A stretch of 64,000 nucleotides of DNA from Perilla frutescens (Eukaryota; Streptophyta; Magnoliopsida; Lamiales; Lamiaceae), in the NCBI GenBank assembly GCA_026008535.1, contig BRKX01000014.1, positions 19,490,694 to 19,554,693 on the forward strand, read 5' to 3'. Positions 55,301 to 64,000 of the stretch are shown here, piece after piece; the first letter of the stretch is position 1, and the number at the start of each line of letters is the position of its first letter. Below the pieces are notes generated by a model. It saw only the letters and a program-made list of their open reading frames with translations, was not told where the DNA came from and searched no databases. The translations under genes and the position numbers were made by a program.

Positions 55301-57671
55301 TTGGAGGCTTACCCTTTTGCGTCTACATGGCGCGTGATACAAGAGGTAACAGTTTCAATGCAGTGCACTAGATAATTTTGAAAGCTTTCTACTAATTCAA
55401 TTGATGTACTTATAGGAACATAACTTTCTAATCTTAGGACTTCATGGTAGGATCTGTCAGTAATTTCACATGGTTTATCTGTCAGGTACGTCGAGAATTA
55501 AGCTCATACTGGCCAGTACTAGCTGTAGAATTACCTGAGAAGATGATATGTAAAACAGCTCAAATTGAGGTAAGATTGTATGATCTTTTCTACTATTCCA
55601 GTTCTTCATATGTTCTATGTCAACTGGATTACTAAATTTACATTGCACACCTTCACGATGTTGTCACATTGTGTGGATTTCGGTGCTCCTAGTCCTATAT
55701 GCGAGGTCAGCTTTCTGTTCTGATAAACTTTCTAATATCAGATCTTGAGCTCTGATTCTGAAGCCGAGACTGAGAATATTACTCTCACTGTTCCAGAAGA
55801 AGTCCAGAGTATTGAGGATGTTATACCATCTTTCTCTAACCTGAAAGTCAATTCAGATAATCAAGGTAACAAACACATTAAAATTATTTCTAAATCACAA
55901 AAGTTGAGTGGGCTTCTTCAAATAGTTCGGCTGAATGAAGTGCTGGCTGAATGTAGACCAGGAGACGACTGCAATGAAACCTTCATGGAGATCAGACCTT
56001 TCAAAAGTTAACATATGGTATGCAACCTTCGGATCAAACATGAACATGTCAAGGTTTTGCTGCTATATTGAAGGTGGTCAGGTAAAGACCTGACTTGAGT
56101 GTGGAGTACATCATGTCTTATGCAAATTGTAATTGGAGAAAAAGGAAATCCTTCTCTCTTTAGTTGAGTTTCATGTGTGCATGTGCTCTTTTTTTTTTTT
56201 GGTAATCCCCCTGCTGTACAACTTCCAGATAGAAGGAATGAAAAGGCCATGTGTGGGTTCAATGGACAAAAGCAAACCCAAAGATGTTATTTGGAAAACT
56301 TTCCCTCATCGTTTGTTCTTCGCTCGAGATCGTACGGCTACATGGGGCCCAGGAGGTGTTGCTTTTCTTCATCCCAGTAGTAATGTGCAGGAGAAAACTT
56401 ACATGTGCCTGTACAAAATTACGTATGTCGTTTCCTCATGACATCCCCTTGTTCACTATTAAATCATATATGCTTTTAGTTCTTGTAATCAGCATGCATC
56501 AATTGTCCTTAAAAACTTACTTGATAGGTGCTTATTTTGGGACAAAATGCGTCATTTGAACTATCGAAGTTGGGCTAGCTTGAAAATACTTTGGGATCTC
56601 GATTTTGATGATTTTTTCCCCTTGATATCCTTTGCATTAGGCTGGAGCAATTTAATGATGTGCTGCTTCAGGAGAATATTTCAAACCATGACATGAGCCA
56701 TCCTTTGTTTGATTTGGCCGCTTTACAGACTATTCAAACTGAAAAATCCATTTCGGTGGAGTTCGTGCAGGTATGTTGTTTGCCTGACGATAATTATTTA
56801 CAACGACCCTGAGTATGCAACTTTAATTGTCTCATGCATGTAATTCTGAAGAGTGATGCATTATGTAAGTAGAGTCCTGCTTTTCTTCTGGTAGTTTTAT
56901 TTTTTGGAGTGATTAGAATTCTTATGATAATATGATTTTGGTCTCATATTTTTCAACAAGATCTGAGAGTGATTAACGCCCCAGTTCTGGAGTGCCGCCT
57001 CTTGAAATTAACCACATGTAGCATTGGTACAGAAACGAACATGTCCCTTTAGAACCCTTCTCCTAGCATAAGAGCTAGGAGATAATATTATATCAAATTA
57101 AATAAGATGAAGGTGCACATAATGGAGTCCACTCCTTGATCACTAAGCTCATTACACTCTGTCCATAATAATTAAAAATTAAGCAAAGCTTTTTCTTCCG
57201 GTTGTGTGATATGATATGTTGCACAAAGGCTAGTAATTCTTCAGATGCACCTATGTTCATAGTTTGTTATACTCATTCTGATAGCATTGCTATGCATAAT
57301 TATTGGTCATTTCCCCTTGACACAGAGAGGCTGGTACCACAATGTTGTTTACTTGGGAACAGAGGAAGATATCCCGATTCTCACAATGACGTATGCTTAC
57401 CATCCCTATATACTTTGTACATCCTTACATCCACATGTATTGTATTTCCAGTTCATGCAAACGCACTCCGATTTCACATCTGTCTTGTTGCTTGCCTAAA
57501 TGCAGGTGCAGTCTCTCTGAGGTTGACAACTTTAAATCTGGTAAGTTCCCGATCAATCCACCGTGCAGAGAGTATGCTAATACCTTGATCAAAGGGCTGG
57601 TCGGAGGAAAGCAGCTCTCGGAAGAGGAAGCCTCGGGTTACATACAGGAAGCATCCACTAAACCTCTGTGA
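46316..57671 (+). CDS. HDA5: Class II histone deacetylase, HDA5-like
   Basis: Zinc-dependent lysine deacetylase. My exon model, all GT-AG: 46316-46512, 46879-47080, 47418-47564, 47673-47785, 53963-54174, 54938-55002, 55175-55345, 55486-55569, 55742-55865, 55957-56081, 56229-56422, 56641-56770, 57326-57390, 57506-57671. The coding length is 1,995 bases, 664 residues, close to Arabidopsis HDA5. Catalytic motifs: RPPGHHAEEGEPMGFCLYNN (exon 3), ILIVDWDVHHGNGTQ (exon 4), SAGFDA (exon 5-6 junction), LALEGGYNL (exon 7). The plant-specific C-terminal half has IWYATFGSNM, VGSMDKSKP and PHRLFFARD. Exon 9/10 needs a 91-bp intron (55866-55956) to keep frame. The domain residues are all present, so it is probably functional. 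Intron 4 is 6.2 kb and full of inserted DNA. HDA18 is the closest alternative name. Confidence 0.95.
46548..46582 (+). repeat. GA microsatellite in deacetylase intron 1
   Basis: A perfect (GA)17 run, 35 bases, 36 bp after the exon 1 donor site. It is the complement of the CT run in intron 2. Confidence 0.95.
47363..47394 (+). repeat. CT microsatellite in deacetylase intron 2
   Basis: A perfect (TC)16 run, 32 bases, 23 bp before the exon 3 acceptor. A run this close to the acceptor may serve as its polypyrimidine tract. It can base-pair with the GA run of intron 1 in the pre-mRNA. Confidence 0.95.
48148..51023. repeat. 2.9-kb imperfect palindrome in deacetylase intron 4
   Basis: The left arm (48148 to about 49603) and right arm (about 49605-51023) are inverted copies over nearly their full length. 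Outer ends: TCCTTTCTTGAAAGAGATGC on the left and its exact complement ending at 51023. Inner landmarks that pair include CTTATTGAGGCTCAATTTAT (49219) with the 49966-49985 region, CAATGGATTCAGCG (49359) with CGCTGAATCCATTG (49827-49840), and GTACAA motifs near the centre. The arms carry many mismatches and small indels. No transposase or terminal TG/CA pair is visible. It may be a foldback element or two opposed copies of one repeat. Confidence 0.85.
51024..52255. other. Intron 4 filler, unidentified
   Basis: About 1.2 kb without an open frame. It is of mixed composition, less AT-rich than the neighbouring intergenic DNA (stretches such as GGCCGAATGCAAGGCCCCAT). It is probably old mobile-element sequence, but I could not assign a family. 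Confidence 0.4.
52257..52311 (+). repeat. Compound TA/GA microsatellite in intron 4
   Basis: About 19 TA units (52257-52294) followed directly by about 8 AG units. Confidence 0.92.
52664..53575 (-). other. Nuclear plastid DNA insertion (rrn23 5' end, trnA exon 2, trnA intron part)
   Basis: On the minus strand 52984 down to about 52664 reads the start of plastid 23S rRNA (AGGAAAGGCTTACGGTGAAT, ACCTAGGCACCC, TTTGAGCG-type landmarks further up). Upstream come the trnA-rrn23 spacer, a degenerate trnA(UGC) 3' exon (53107-53141, GTTCGAGTTCACTTATCTCC), and part of the trnA intron (53160-53575, CTTCAACCCTTTGAGCGAAA, GGAGTCGGCGACTTTCC). The order is that of the plastid inverted repeat, so it came in as one piece. 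It carries substitutions and several small deletions and lies in a nuclear intron; not a functional rRNA or tRNA. Confidence 0.88.
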
Positions 57672-58185
57672 ATCTATCTATATTATGTACGTATCATGAA
57701 ACTCTTGAATAGAATCATGCGATTTAGTATTTCTTGTGCAGTTTTTAAGCTTCGTATGATTTAGCTTAAGTTATTGGAAATGCCATGAGTAGACTGTAGA
57801 TAGCATTAGACGGCATTTGTGATTTTAGTAAAAGCTTTCCTTTATTAGGCATTTAGGCAACACCTTTTCTACTTGATGATTGCTTACTAAATTTATGGTC
57901 CATCCTTTTCATATACACTGTCGTGCTGTTTGCATCAGAATCTTCGTTTACTTAAGTTATTTTATTGTGCTTGATTTTACTTTGCATATATGCCTTGAAG
58001 TTAGGGTGTCTTAAGTAAATTTCGTAAATTTCCAAGACTTTCACATTTCGGTTCGAGATCCGCGCTCCCTTCCCCAACTAAAAAAAGTAATTTTTGTGAG
58101 AGGATAGTGTTTTTAATTTCAAATTAAAATTCCCTTCAAATAATAATATATGTATAGAGAGAGAGATTTTTTTTTTTTTTGAGAT
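57672..58185 (+). other. Deacetylase 3' flank
   Basis: Probable 3' untranslated region and terminator region of the deacetylase gene. No single poly(A) signal can be chosen. Nothing else is recognised. Confidence 0.3.
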
Positions 58186-58316
58186 AAAAAAGGTGTAACT
58201 ATTTGGGCAAAAGAGAAAGAGTAAGACTGGAGTGACAATTAAAAAAGGTGTAACTATTTGTGCAAAAGAGAAAGAGTAAGACTGGAGTGACAATTAAAAA
58301 AGGTGTAACTATTTGG
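58186..58316. repeat. 55-bp tandem repeat, about 2.4 copies
   Basis: The unit begins AAAAAAGGTGTAACTATTTG and ends GGAGTGACAATT. Copies are at 58186-58240, 58241-58295 and, partial, 58296-58316. The two full copies differ at only one base that I can see (TTGGGC versus TTGTGC), so the duplication is recent. Confidence 0.92.
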
Positions 58317-58945
58317 GCTTTGAACTAGTGAGAAGCCCAATGGATCAACCCAATTGAGGAATTGGGCCTTTTCTACGAGTTTTGTATTCAGGTTACACAT
58401 CCTTTATTTGAGAAAATTTGATACTATCAGTAAGGGTGGCGAGCCCGCATTTGTGTTTTTATTTTTTAGTAATATTTTTGCAATTTTTTTTGGGATGTAT
58501 TTTACTTTTTAATTAGATGTTAATTATGTCGGTCCTAATTTTTTTTATTTCGCCTCTTACTATGTAAACTACAATAAATGTTGTGAATTTTTTTCACACG
58601 ATATCATAAAAAATACACTCCTATGTCGTTTGCATAATAGGAGATTGAAAAAACCATGACAGACATAATTAACATCTACTAATGTTGCCATTTATATCCC
58701 AATCTTTTTTTTCGCAAATACATTTTAAAAATAATTTTAAAAATAAAAAATCAAATTCGGTCACGATACCCTTTTGGGTAGCATCAAATTTTCCCTTTAT
58801 TCGATATATGTTTGAAATTGATATATTTTCACTGATTTCATATTTGTAATTTTTTTGGTCTAATAAAATAAAAGGTTGTCTTTATTTTTTTTTTTCGAAA
58901 TTGAACTTATTCTGATAATTTATATCCGCACAAGAATCTGATATT
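58317..58945. other. AT-rich intergenic DNA
   Basis: No gene or RNA feature seen on either strand. Confidence 0.4.
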
Positions 58946-59602
58946 AAGAGCATCTCCAGTGGTGTACCATAATTTTGGTACATAACTCCGCCACATCAAA
59001 AACTATGTACCTACTTTTTTAAATACTCACTCCCTTCCAATCACCCACTATACATATGGTACATACATAACTTTTTGGGGTCCACCATATTTATCACTCA
59101 TTTTAATAAAATATATATATATACATATATATATATATATTAATTTTATGTATAATTTAACTAATTTTTATTTAAATATTATTTTTTGATATAAAAATAT
59201 CAAAGCTATCATTAAAAAATTAATTTCATATATTAATAGAATTATAATAAATTAATTAATATTTTCTTAAATGCAAGAGAAAAATATTATTTTAATAACA
59301 TGTTCTTATTAAAAAATAGAATTAAACCTCATAGGCTGAATACTATATTTCCACACTTTCCTGCCGGCTGGAAAGCGTAGAACGAAATTCATTAAATTGG
59401 AGAGAAAAGAGGAAAAGTGAGGAGAGAAAGAATAAAGAAAGATGAGTGGGCCCCACATCATACCTTTTTTCCCTAAATACTTGGTACATGCAGTTGTACT
59501 AAGTATTAAATTTATACCCTTTTTTTCAACCTTCACTGTAGTGTACCTTAATTTTATAGTACATACTAAAAATTTGTACCTAAAATTTGCTCCATGCTCT
59601 TG
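58946..59602. mobile_element. Probable MITE
   Basis: The left end AAGAGCATCTCCAGTGGTGT is matched, reading inward from the right end (59602), by CAAGAGCATGGAGC. Subterminal GGTACA/GTACTA words occur in inverted positions on both sides. AGAGCATCTCCA is a very common plant MITE end. The target duplication is not clear, so the superfamily is left open. Confidence 0.55.
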
Positions 59603-60653
59603 CAGGTTTGATTTTCAAGAACTAAACAAAGTTCCATCAAAATCTAATGGTAAATATTAACAATTGTGAACTTTTTTTAAAACGACAGTTAAATTGAAAT
59701 TTGGGAAGTACTTTATTATTGAGTAAGAGCTTCATCCTGACAGATTTTAGAAAAATCAGATTTAGAAATATAAAATTTGATCAAAAGTGAAAAGTGAATT
59801 TTCATTTGTAGAATCCCCAAGTCTAATCAATCTTGTCTACTTTATTTGCGTTGAAAAAGCAAAAAAAATATGGTAAAAAAAAAAATCTTTAATTTAGGAA
59901 TTGCGACTTAGCTAAACCCTAGGAAAGATGCAACAAACATGCCATAATTGTTTGTGCAGCACATAAAGCTTAATTTGTAAGTTGAAACTCGTCAAAAAGT
60001 GGTCCATCACACAAAAGATTGTTCACAAGTTTTGATTTGGCCAAACCCCACCATCAATTTAGTTTGTCTTGAAAGTTCAAATTAATAATGAAATAAAGTC
60101 TAATGGAAATATATTATCAGAAATAGGTCGAATATTTAGCAGTCCTTTTAGATTTTGATAATATTTTTAATTTTAGTAACACTGGAGTCTTGTCTTTCAC
60201 ACAAGGAAATGAGATTTGAGAGGATCGATGAAGTGGGATTATGCACAACAAATTATGTTAACAACTATTTTATAGTATTGATTTTTACATCAGGAATAGA
60301 TCGATCAATCCTAGTTATTGCAGATTTTATTTTTCTCTTTTCGTGCGTCCTTCATTCATTTTTAGACAAGATGATGTTGCAAAAGAGGAAGTAGAGACAA
60401 TTAAAATAATAATTATATATATATATATATATGTATATAAACTATAAAGGCAAGCAGAGATTTGATGAGGGCAATTAAAGTTAAGATGGCATAACAAATT
60501 CAATGATTATTGAATGGCCCCCTTGATCACTTGGAGTGGAGGCAATCCCGTAAAGTAACACACAAATCCATCATGATTTTCGTCTTCTCATGTTGCTACT
60601 TCTATTAAATTTTCTCATAATTAAGACTCCAATATACCACACCATATATTTAA
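59603..60653. other. AT-rich intergenic DNA
   Basis: No gene supported. Contains a TA run at about 60411-60431. Confidence 0.4.
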
Positions 60654-61638
60654 GGTAAAACCCTATTTTGGGTCCCTGTACTTTTAATTTTTTCTGAATT
60701 GGGTCCATCTACTTCATTTGGTTAAAATGAAGTCCCTGTACTATCAATTTAGTTAAAATGAGGTCCCTGTACTATGAATTTAGATAAAATCAAGTCCTTG
60801 GAGGACTTAATTTTATCTAAATTAATAATAGAGGGATTTGATTTTAACGAAAATTGATAGTACAAGGATCCAATTTAAAAATAAAAATAAAAATTCATTT
60901 TTCTTAAAAATAAACTAATAAAAATTGAAAAAATAATAAAATAAATATAAATTAATATTTTAAGTAAAAAATTATTTAAAAATAAAATATAAATTTAATT
61001 AATTTTTTGAAACCAATGTAATTTTATGTTTTATTTATTATTTTTTTAAATAAAAAAATACTTTAATTTTTTATTCATGTTTTTAATTTTAAAAATAAAT
61101 TGCAAAAAATAAATAATTTAATTTTTATAAAATTATGCAATTTTAATTTTTTTTCAAAAGAGTAAATTAAAAAAAATAATCAAACAATAGTTAAATAAAA
61201 CAATCAATTAAATAAAAACAAATTTTAAAACTTTTGTTTGATTTTTTTTTTCAAAAAATAATAAATCAAAATCAAAATATAAAATTATAGTGGTTATAAA
61301 AAAAATAATTAAATTTATTTTTTAAATTTTAAATATATTTTATATTTAAAAAATTCAATATATATTTATTTTTTATTGTTGTTTATTTAGTTTTTCAATT
61401 TTTATTTTTATTTTTAAATTGTGTCCCTATACTATCAATTTTAGTTAAAATCAAGTCCCTCTACTATCAATTTAGATGAAATCAAATCCCTCAAGGACTT
61501 GATTTTATCTAAATTCATAGTACAGGGACCTCATTTTAACTAAATTGATAGTATATGGACTTCATTTTAACCAAATGAAGTAGAGGGACCCAATTCGAAA
61601 AAATTTAAAAGTACAGGGACCCAAAATAGGGTTTTGCC
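60654..61638. mobile_element. Mutator-like foldback element with ~230-bp inverted termini
   Basis: The left arm (60654 to about 60885) and right arm (about 61408-61638) are inverted copies starting GGTAAAACCCTATTTTGGGT and GGCAAAACCCTATTTTGGGT. The flanks tatatttaa (60645-60653) and tatatttta (61639-61647) agree at 8 of 9 positions, the size of a Mutator target duplication. Each arm is built of about four diverged units of roughly 31 bp around GTCCCTGTACTAT. The centre is almost pure A/T and encodes nothing, so the element is non-autonomous. Confidence 0.82.
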
Positions 61639-61657
61639 TATATTTTATTAATTTATA

Positions 61658-61928
61658 CTCCCCCGTCCCAATTATATAGTTCCTATTACTATTTTGAAGT
61701 GTCCCAATCATATAGTCTCGTTACTATAAGTAACATTAATTTTCATAGTAATGTACAAATATACCCTTATTAATTCTTGAAAATTAAAAAACTAACCACT
61801 TAAATTTTGAAAGTCATAAGTATTAAATAAGGGTATCATTGGAAGTTTAACTTTAATTTCTTGTTTTCATAAATATTTTTAATATGCACGCGACTAGAAA
61901 AGAGATTATATAACTGAGACGGATGGAG
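61658..61928. mobile_element. Stowaway MITE
   Basis: 271 bp, flanked by TA (61656-61657, 61929-61930). The ends are CTCCCCCGTCCCAATTATAT and, inward from the right, CTCCATCCGTCTCAGTTATA. Both match the mariner at 5926-8531. The second GTCCCAATCATATAGTC word near 61702 also has a counterpart in the mariner's left end. Too short to code. Confidence 0.9.
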
Positions 61929-62104
61929 TAACATTTTAGATGTCCCATTTTGAATTTATTAATTTTTTCTTTAATTTTATTTTTTTATGGATTATTTTAA
62001 TTTTACAATTATTAATTAAAATTTACTCACTCAATTAGGATTTCTAAATTTTTTATTATTTTATTTTACTTTTCTAGTTAATAATTAATTATTAAGGTTG
62101 ATAC

Positions 62105-62262
62105 TGTTGTAAATATATCTAATAGATATATATGATATGAGTGATGGCCAAGTTACTAACTCTAAAACCCTATCCCTTGTACTATTATAAATAGAGGCAT
62201 TTGGTCCTCATATTGAATACATACAATTGATATTCTCTCTCGTCTCTCTCTAGTTTATAACA
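62105..62262 (+). repeat. Copia 5' LTR
   Basis: TGTTGTAAATATATC to TTTATAACA, 158 bp, with a TATA box TATAAATAG at 62186-62194. Directly after it is CGTTATCAGCACGA, the primer-site region. The assignment rests on the TG/CA ends, the TATA box and the pol that follows; the second LTR is not in the window. Confidence 0.75.
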
Positions 62263-62423
62263 CGTTATCAGCACGATTGTTCTACGCTCCTTCAATTCTA
62301 GAAGTCCATCAATCCTAGAAGGTACATGTTTTTTTTACATCATGTTTATTGACTTTAATATATTATGTCTGTTTTTCTTATTATTAAAATAATCGGTCTT
62401 TTCCGATTTAATCTTGAAAAATT

Positions 62424-62540
62424 AAATATTGATGCTATTTGAGTAGCACAAGTAATATTCATGAAGAATATTACATTCAAGATCATAAATTGATGCTATT
62501 AAAGTAGCACAATTAATATTCCTGAAGAATATTACATGCT
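62424..62540 (+). repeat. ~58-bp direct repeat in the copia leader
   Basis: Two copies of a unit with TTGATGCTATT, AGTAGCACAA and GAAGAATATTACAT (about 62428-62476 and 62487-62533). It lies where gag should be. Confidence 0.85.
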
Positions 62541-62587
62541 CTAAAGAGCAAATAAATTAAACATGTGGATAATATATCCTTGATTCT

Positions 62588-64000
62588 TTGTGCAGAATTG
62601 CACGAATGGCAAACATAGCCAAAATGAAATCTTGTGATATTTGTCTTGCTGATAGTGCCACTACGCACACCATTCTCCAAAATAAGAAATATTTTCTTAA
62701 GTTGACATTAGCCGAGGATAATGTTAACACAATATCAGGCGCATCAAACATCATTGAAGGCTCCGGAAGAGCTTGTATCATTTTACCAAATGATACTAAA
62801 TTAGATATTAAAAATGCCCTGTATTCTAGTAAGTCCAAAAGAAACTTACTAAGTTTCAAGGATATCCGCTATAATGGATACCATATCGAGACTATATCAG
62901 AAGGTGGAAATGAATATCTTTGCATAAATTCTTTTGTATCCGGCCATAAACGAACAAAAGAAAAATTATTAACACTACCTTCTGGGATGTATTACACATT
63001 CATAAAGGCAATTGAGACAAACCATGTTATGAACCCGAAGTTCAATGACACAAAAAGCTTTATGCTTTGGCATGATAGGTTTGGACATTCTGGAGCAATT
63101 ATGATGCGCCGAATAATCAATAATTCATATGGGCACAACATGAAGAATCAAAAGATTCTTATGACAAATGAATTCCCATGTGAGGCTTGTGCGCAAGGCA
63201 AGTTAGTCATTAGAACTTCATATACGAAGGTTAATATTGAATATCCATCTTTCTTATAGAGAATTCAAGGAGATATTTGTGGACCTATACATCCACCATG
63301 TGGCCCTTTTCGATACTTTATGGTATTGATTGATGCTTCTTCTAGATGGTCACATGTATGCTTGCTTTCTACTAGAAATGCAGCATTTGCTAGACTACTT
63401 GCTCAAATTATAAAATTACGAGCTCTTTCCCAGACAATTCAATTAAAAGAATTCGTCTTGATAATGCTAGTGAGTTTACGTCTCAAGCATTTGAAAATTA
63501 TTGTATGGCTATTGGAATTGAGATTGAACATTCAGTCGCTCATGTCCATACTCAAAATGGTTTAGCAAAATCATTTATTAAACGTCTTCAACTTATTGGT
63601 AGACCGTTACTTATGAATTCAAAACTCCCAACTACTGCTTGGGGTCATGCCATATTACATGCGGCAACATTAGTTCGTATTAGACCATCGGTCAACCATG
63701 AATACTCCCCAATGCAAATTATTTTTGGTCGAGAATCAGATGTTTCTCACTCACGAACTTTTGGTTGTGCGGTTCAAGTCCCAATTGCACCCCCACAACG
63801 AACAAAAATGGGTCCCCAACAAAGGCTTGGGATATATGTTGGATTTGATTCACCTTCAATTATAAGGTATATTGAACCTTTAACGGGTGATTTATTTACT
63901 GCACGTTTTGCAGATTGTCATTTTGATGAAATGACATTTCCAACATTAGATGGAACAAATCTACATCCAGAAGAGCACAAGGAAATATCTTGGAATGAGA
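62588..64000 (+). pseudogene. Copia pol: protease and integrase, broken
   Basis: Starts in protease (CDICLADSATTHTIL, where the family has DSGTTHT or similar), then the pre-integrase zinc region (MLWHDRFGHSG, CEACAQGKL), and the integrase core: GDICGPIHPPCGPF (first Asp), RLDNASEFTSQAF (second Asp) and HTQNGLAKSFIKRL, where the third acidic residue is Lys instead of Glu. A TAG at 63257-63259 and a frameshift near 63420 interrupt the frame, which continues (TTAWGHAILHAATLVRIRP, YVGFDSPSIIRYIEPLTGDL) to the window edge. No gag CCHC knuckle precedes it. Confidence 0.88.

Larger units (their letters stand above)
62105..64000 (+). mobile_element. Ty1/copia retrotransposon, left part; lacks gag; runs off the window
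   Basis: A short 158-bp LTR, a primer-site region, then pol, with no gag between them. The pol reading breaks and a changed integrase residue show it is inactive. RT, RNase H and the right LTR lie beyond the window, if they exist. Confidence 0.85.

Noticed and set aside
55745..56011. Continuous reading through 55866-55956 in the deacetylase gene
   Set aside because: It leads into the wrong frame before the IWYATFGSNM segment; a 91-bp GT-AG intron restores the frame and the family length.

Overview
This is nuclear DNA of a flowering plant, most likely a eudicot. The grounds are GT-AG introns, a DYW-class PPR gene, a plant class II histone deacetylase gene, Athila-type and copia retrotransposons, PIF/Harbinger, mariner, Stowaway and Mutator-like DNA elements, and a fragment of plastid rRNA-operon DNA. 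I cannot name the species.

Positions 1-33584 are a stack of mobile elements nested up to four deep. The base is a decayed PIF/Harbinger element (534-2385 and 32689-33584) with divergent ORF1 and transposase. An Athila-type Ty3/gypsy element (E2, 2386-32688, minus strand, TSD ttggc) interrupts its transposase. E2 carries gag, protease, RT-RNase H, integrase and an Athila ORF1/env-like gene. The env-like gene is split by a 2.6-kb mariner (5926-8531). The integrase is split by a second gypsy element (E3, 11094-26145, TSD acttc). E3 encodes only gag-protease; its left LTR holds another gag-protease-only element (E4, 12620-19405, TSD gtctt) and its right LTR holds a solo LTR (E5, 24213-25780). All coding in E2, E3 and E4 is on the minus strand. 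Almost every frame in the stack is broken, mostly by stops that one C-to-T or G-to-A change would explain.

Positions 33585-57671 hold the two intact host genes, both on the plus strand. The first is an intron-free 890-codon DYW-type PPR gene (34598-37270), an organelle RNA-editing factor by family. After about 9 kb of AT-rich intergenic DNA comes a 14-exon class II histone deacetylase gene (46316-57671). My exon model gives 664 residues and closely resembles Arabidopsis HDA5. Its fourth intron is 6.2 kb and holds a 2.9-kb imperfect palindrome and a 0.9-kb plastid insertion (rrn23 start, trnA exon 2 and part of the trnA intron).

Positions 57672-64000 are AT-rich DNA with a 55-bp tandem repeat, a MITE-like element, a Mutator-like foldback element (60654-61638), a Stowaway MITE (61658-61928), and the left part of a copia element (62105 to the window edge) that has lost gag.

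The most unusual points are the transcribed 2.9-kb intronic palindrome, complementary GA and CT microsatellites on either side of deacetylase exon 2, CpG-rich blocks just upstream of the TATA box in three unrelated LTR families (with internal copies in E2 and E3), and two independent gag-protease-only elements nested in one stack.
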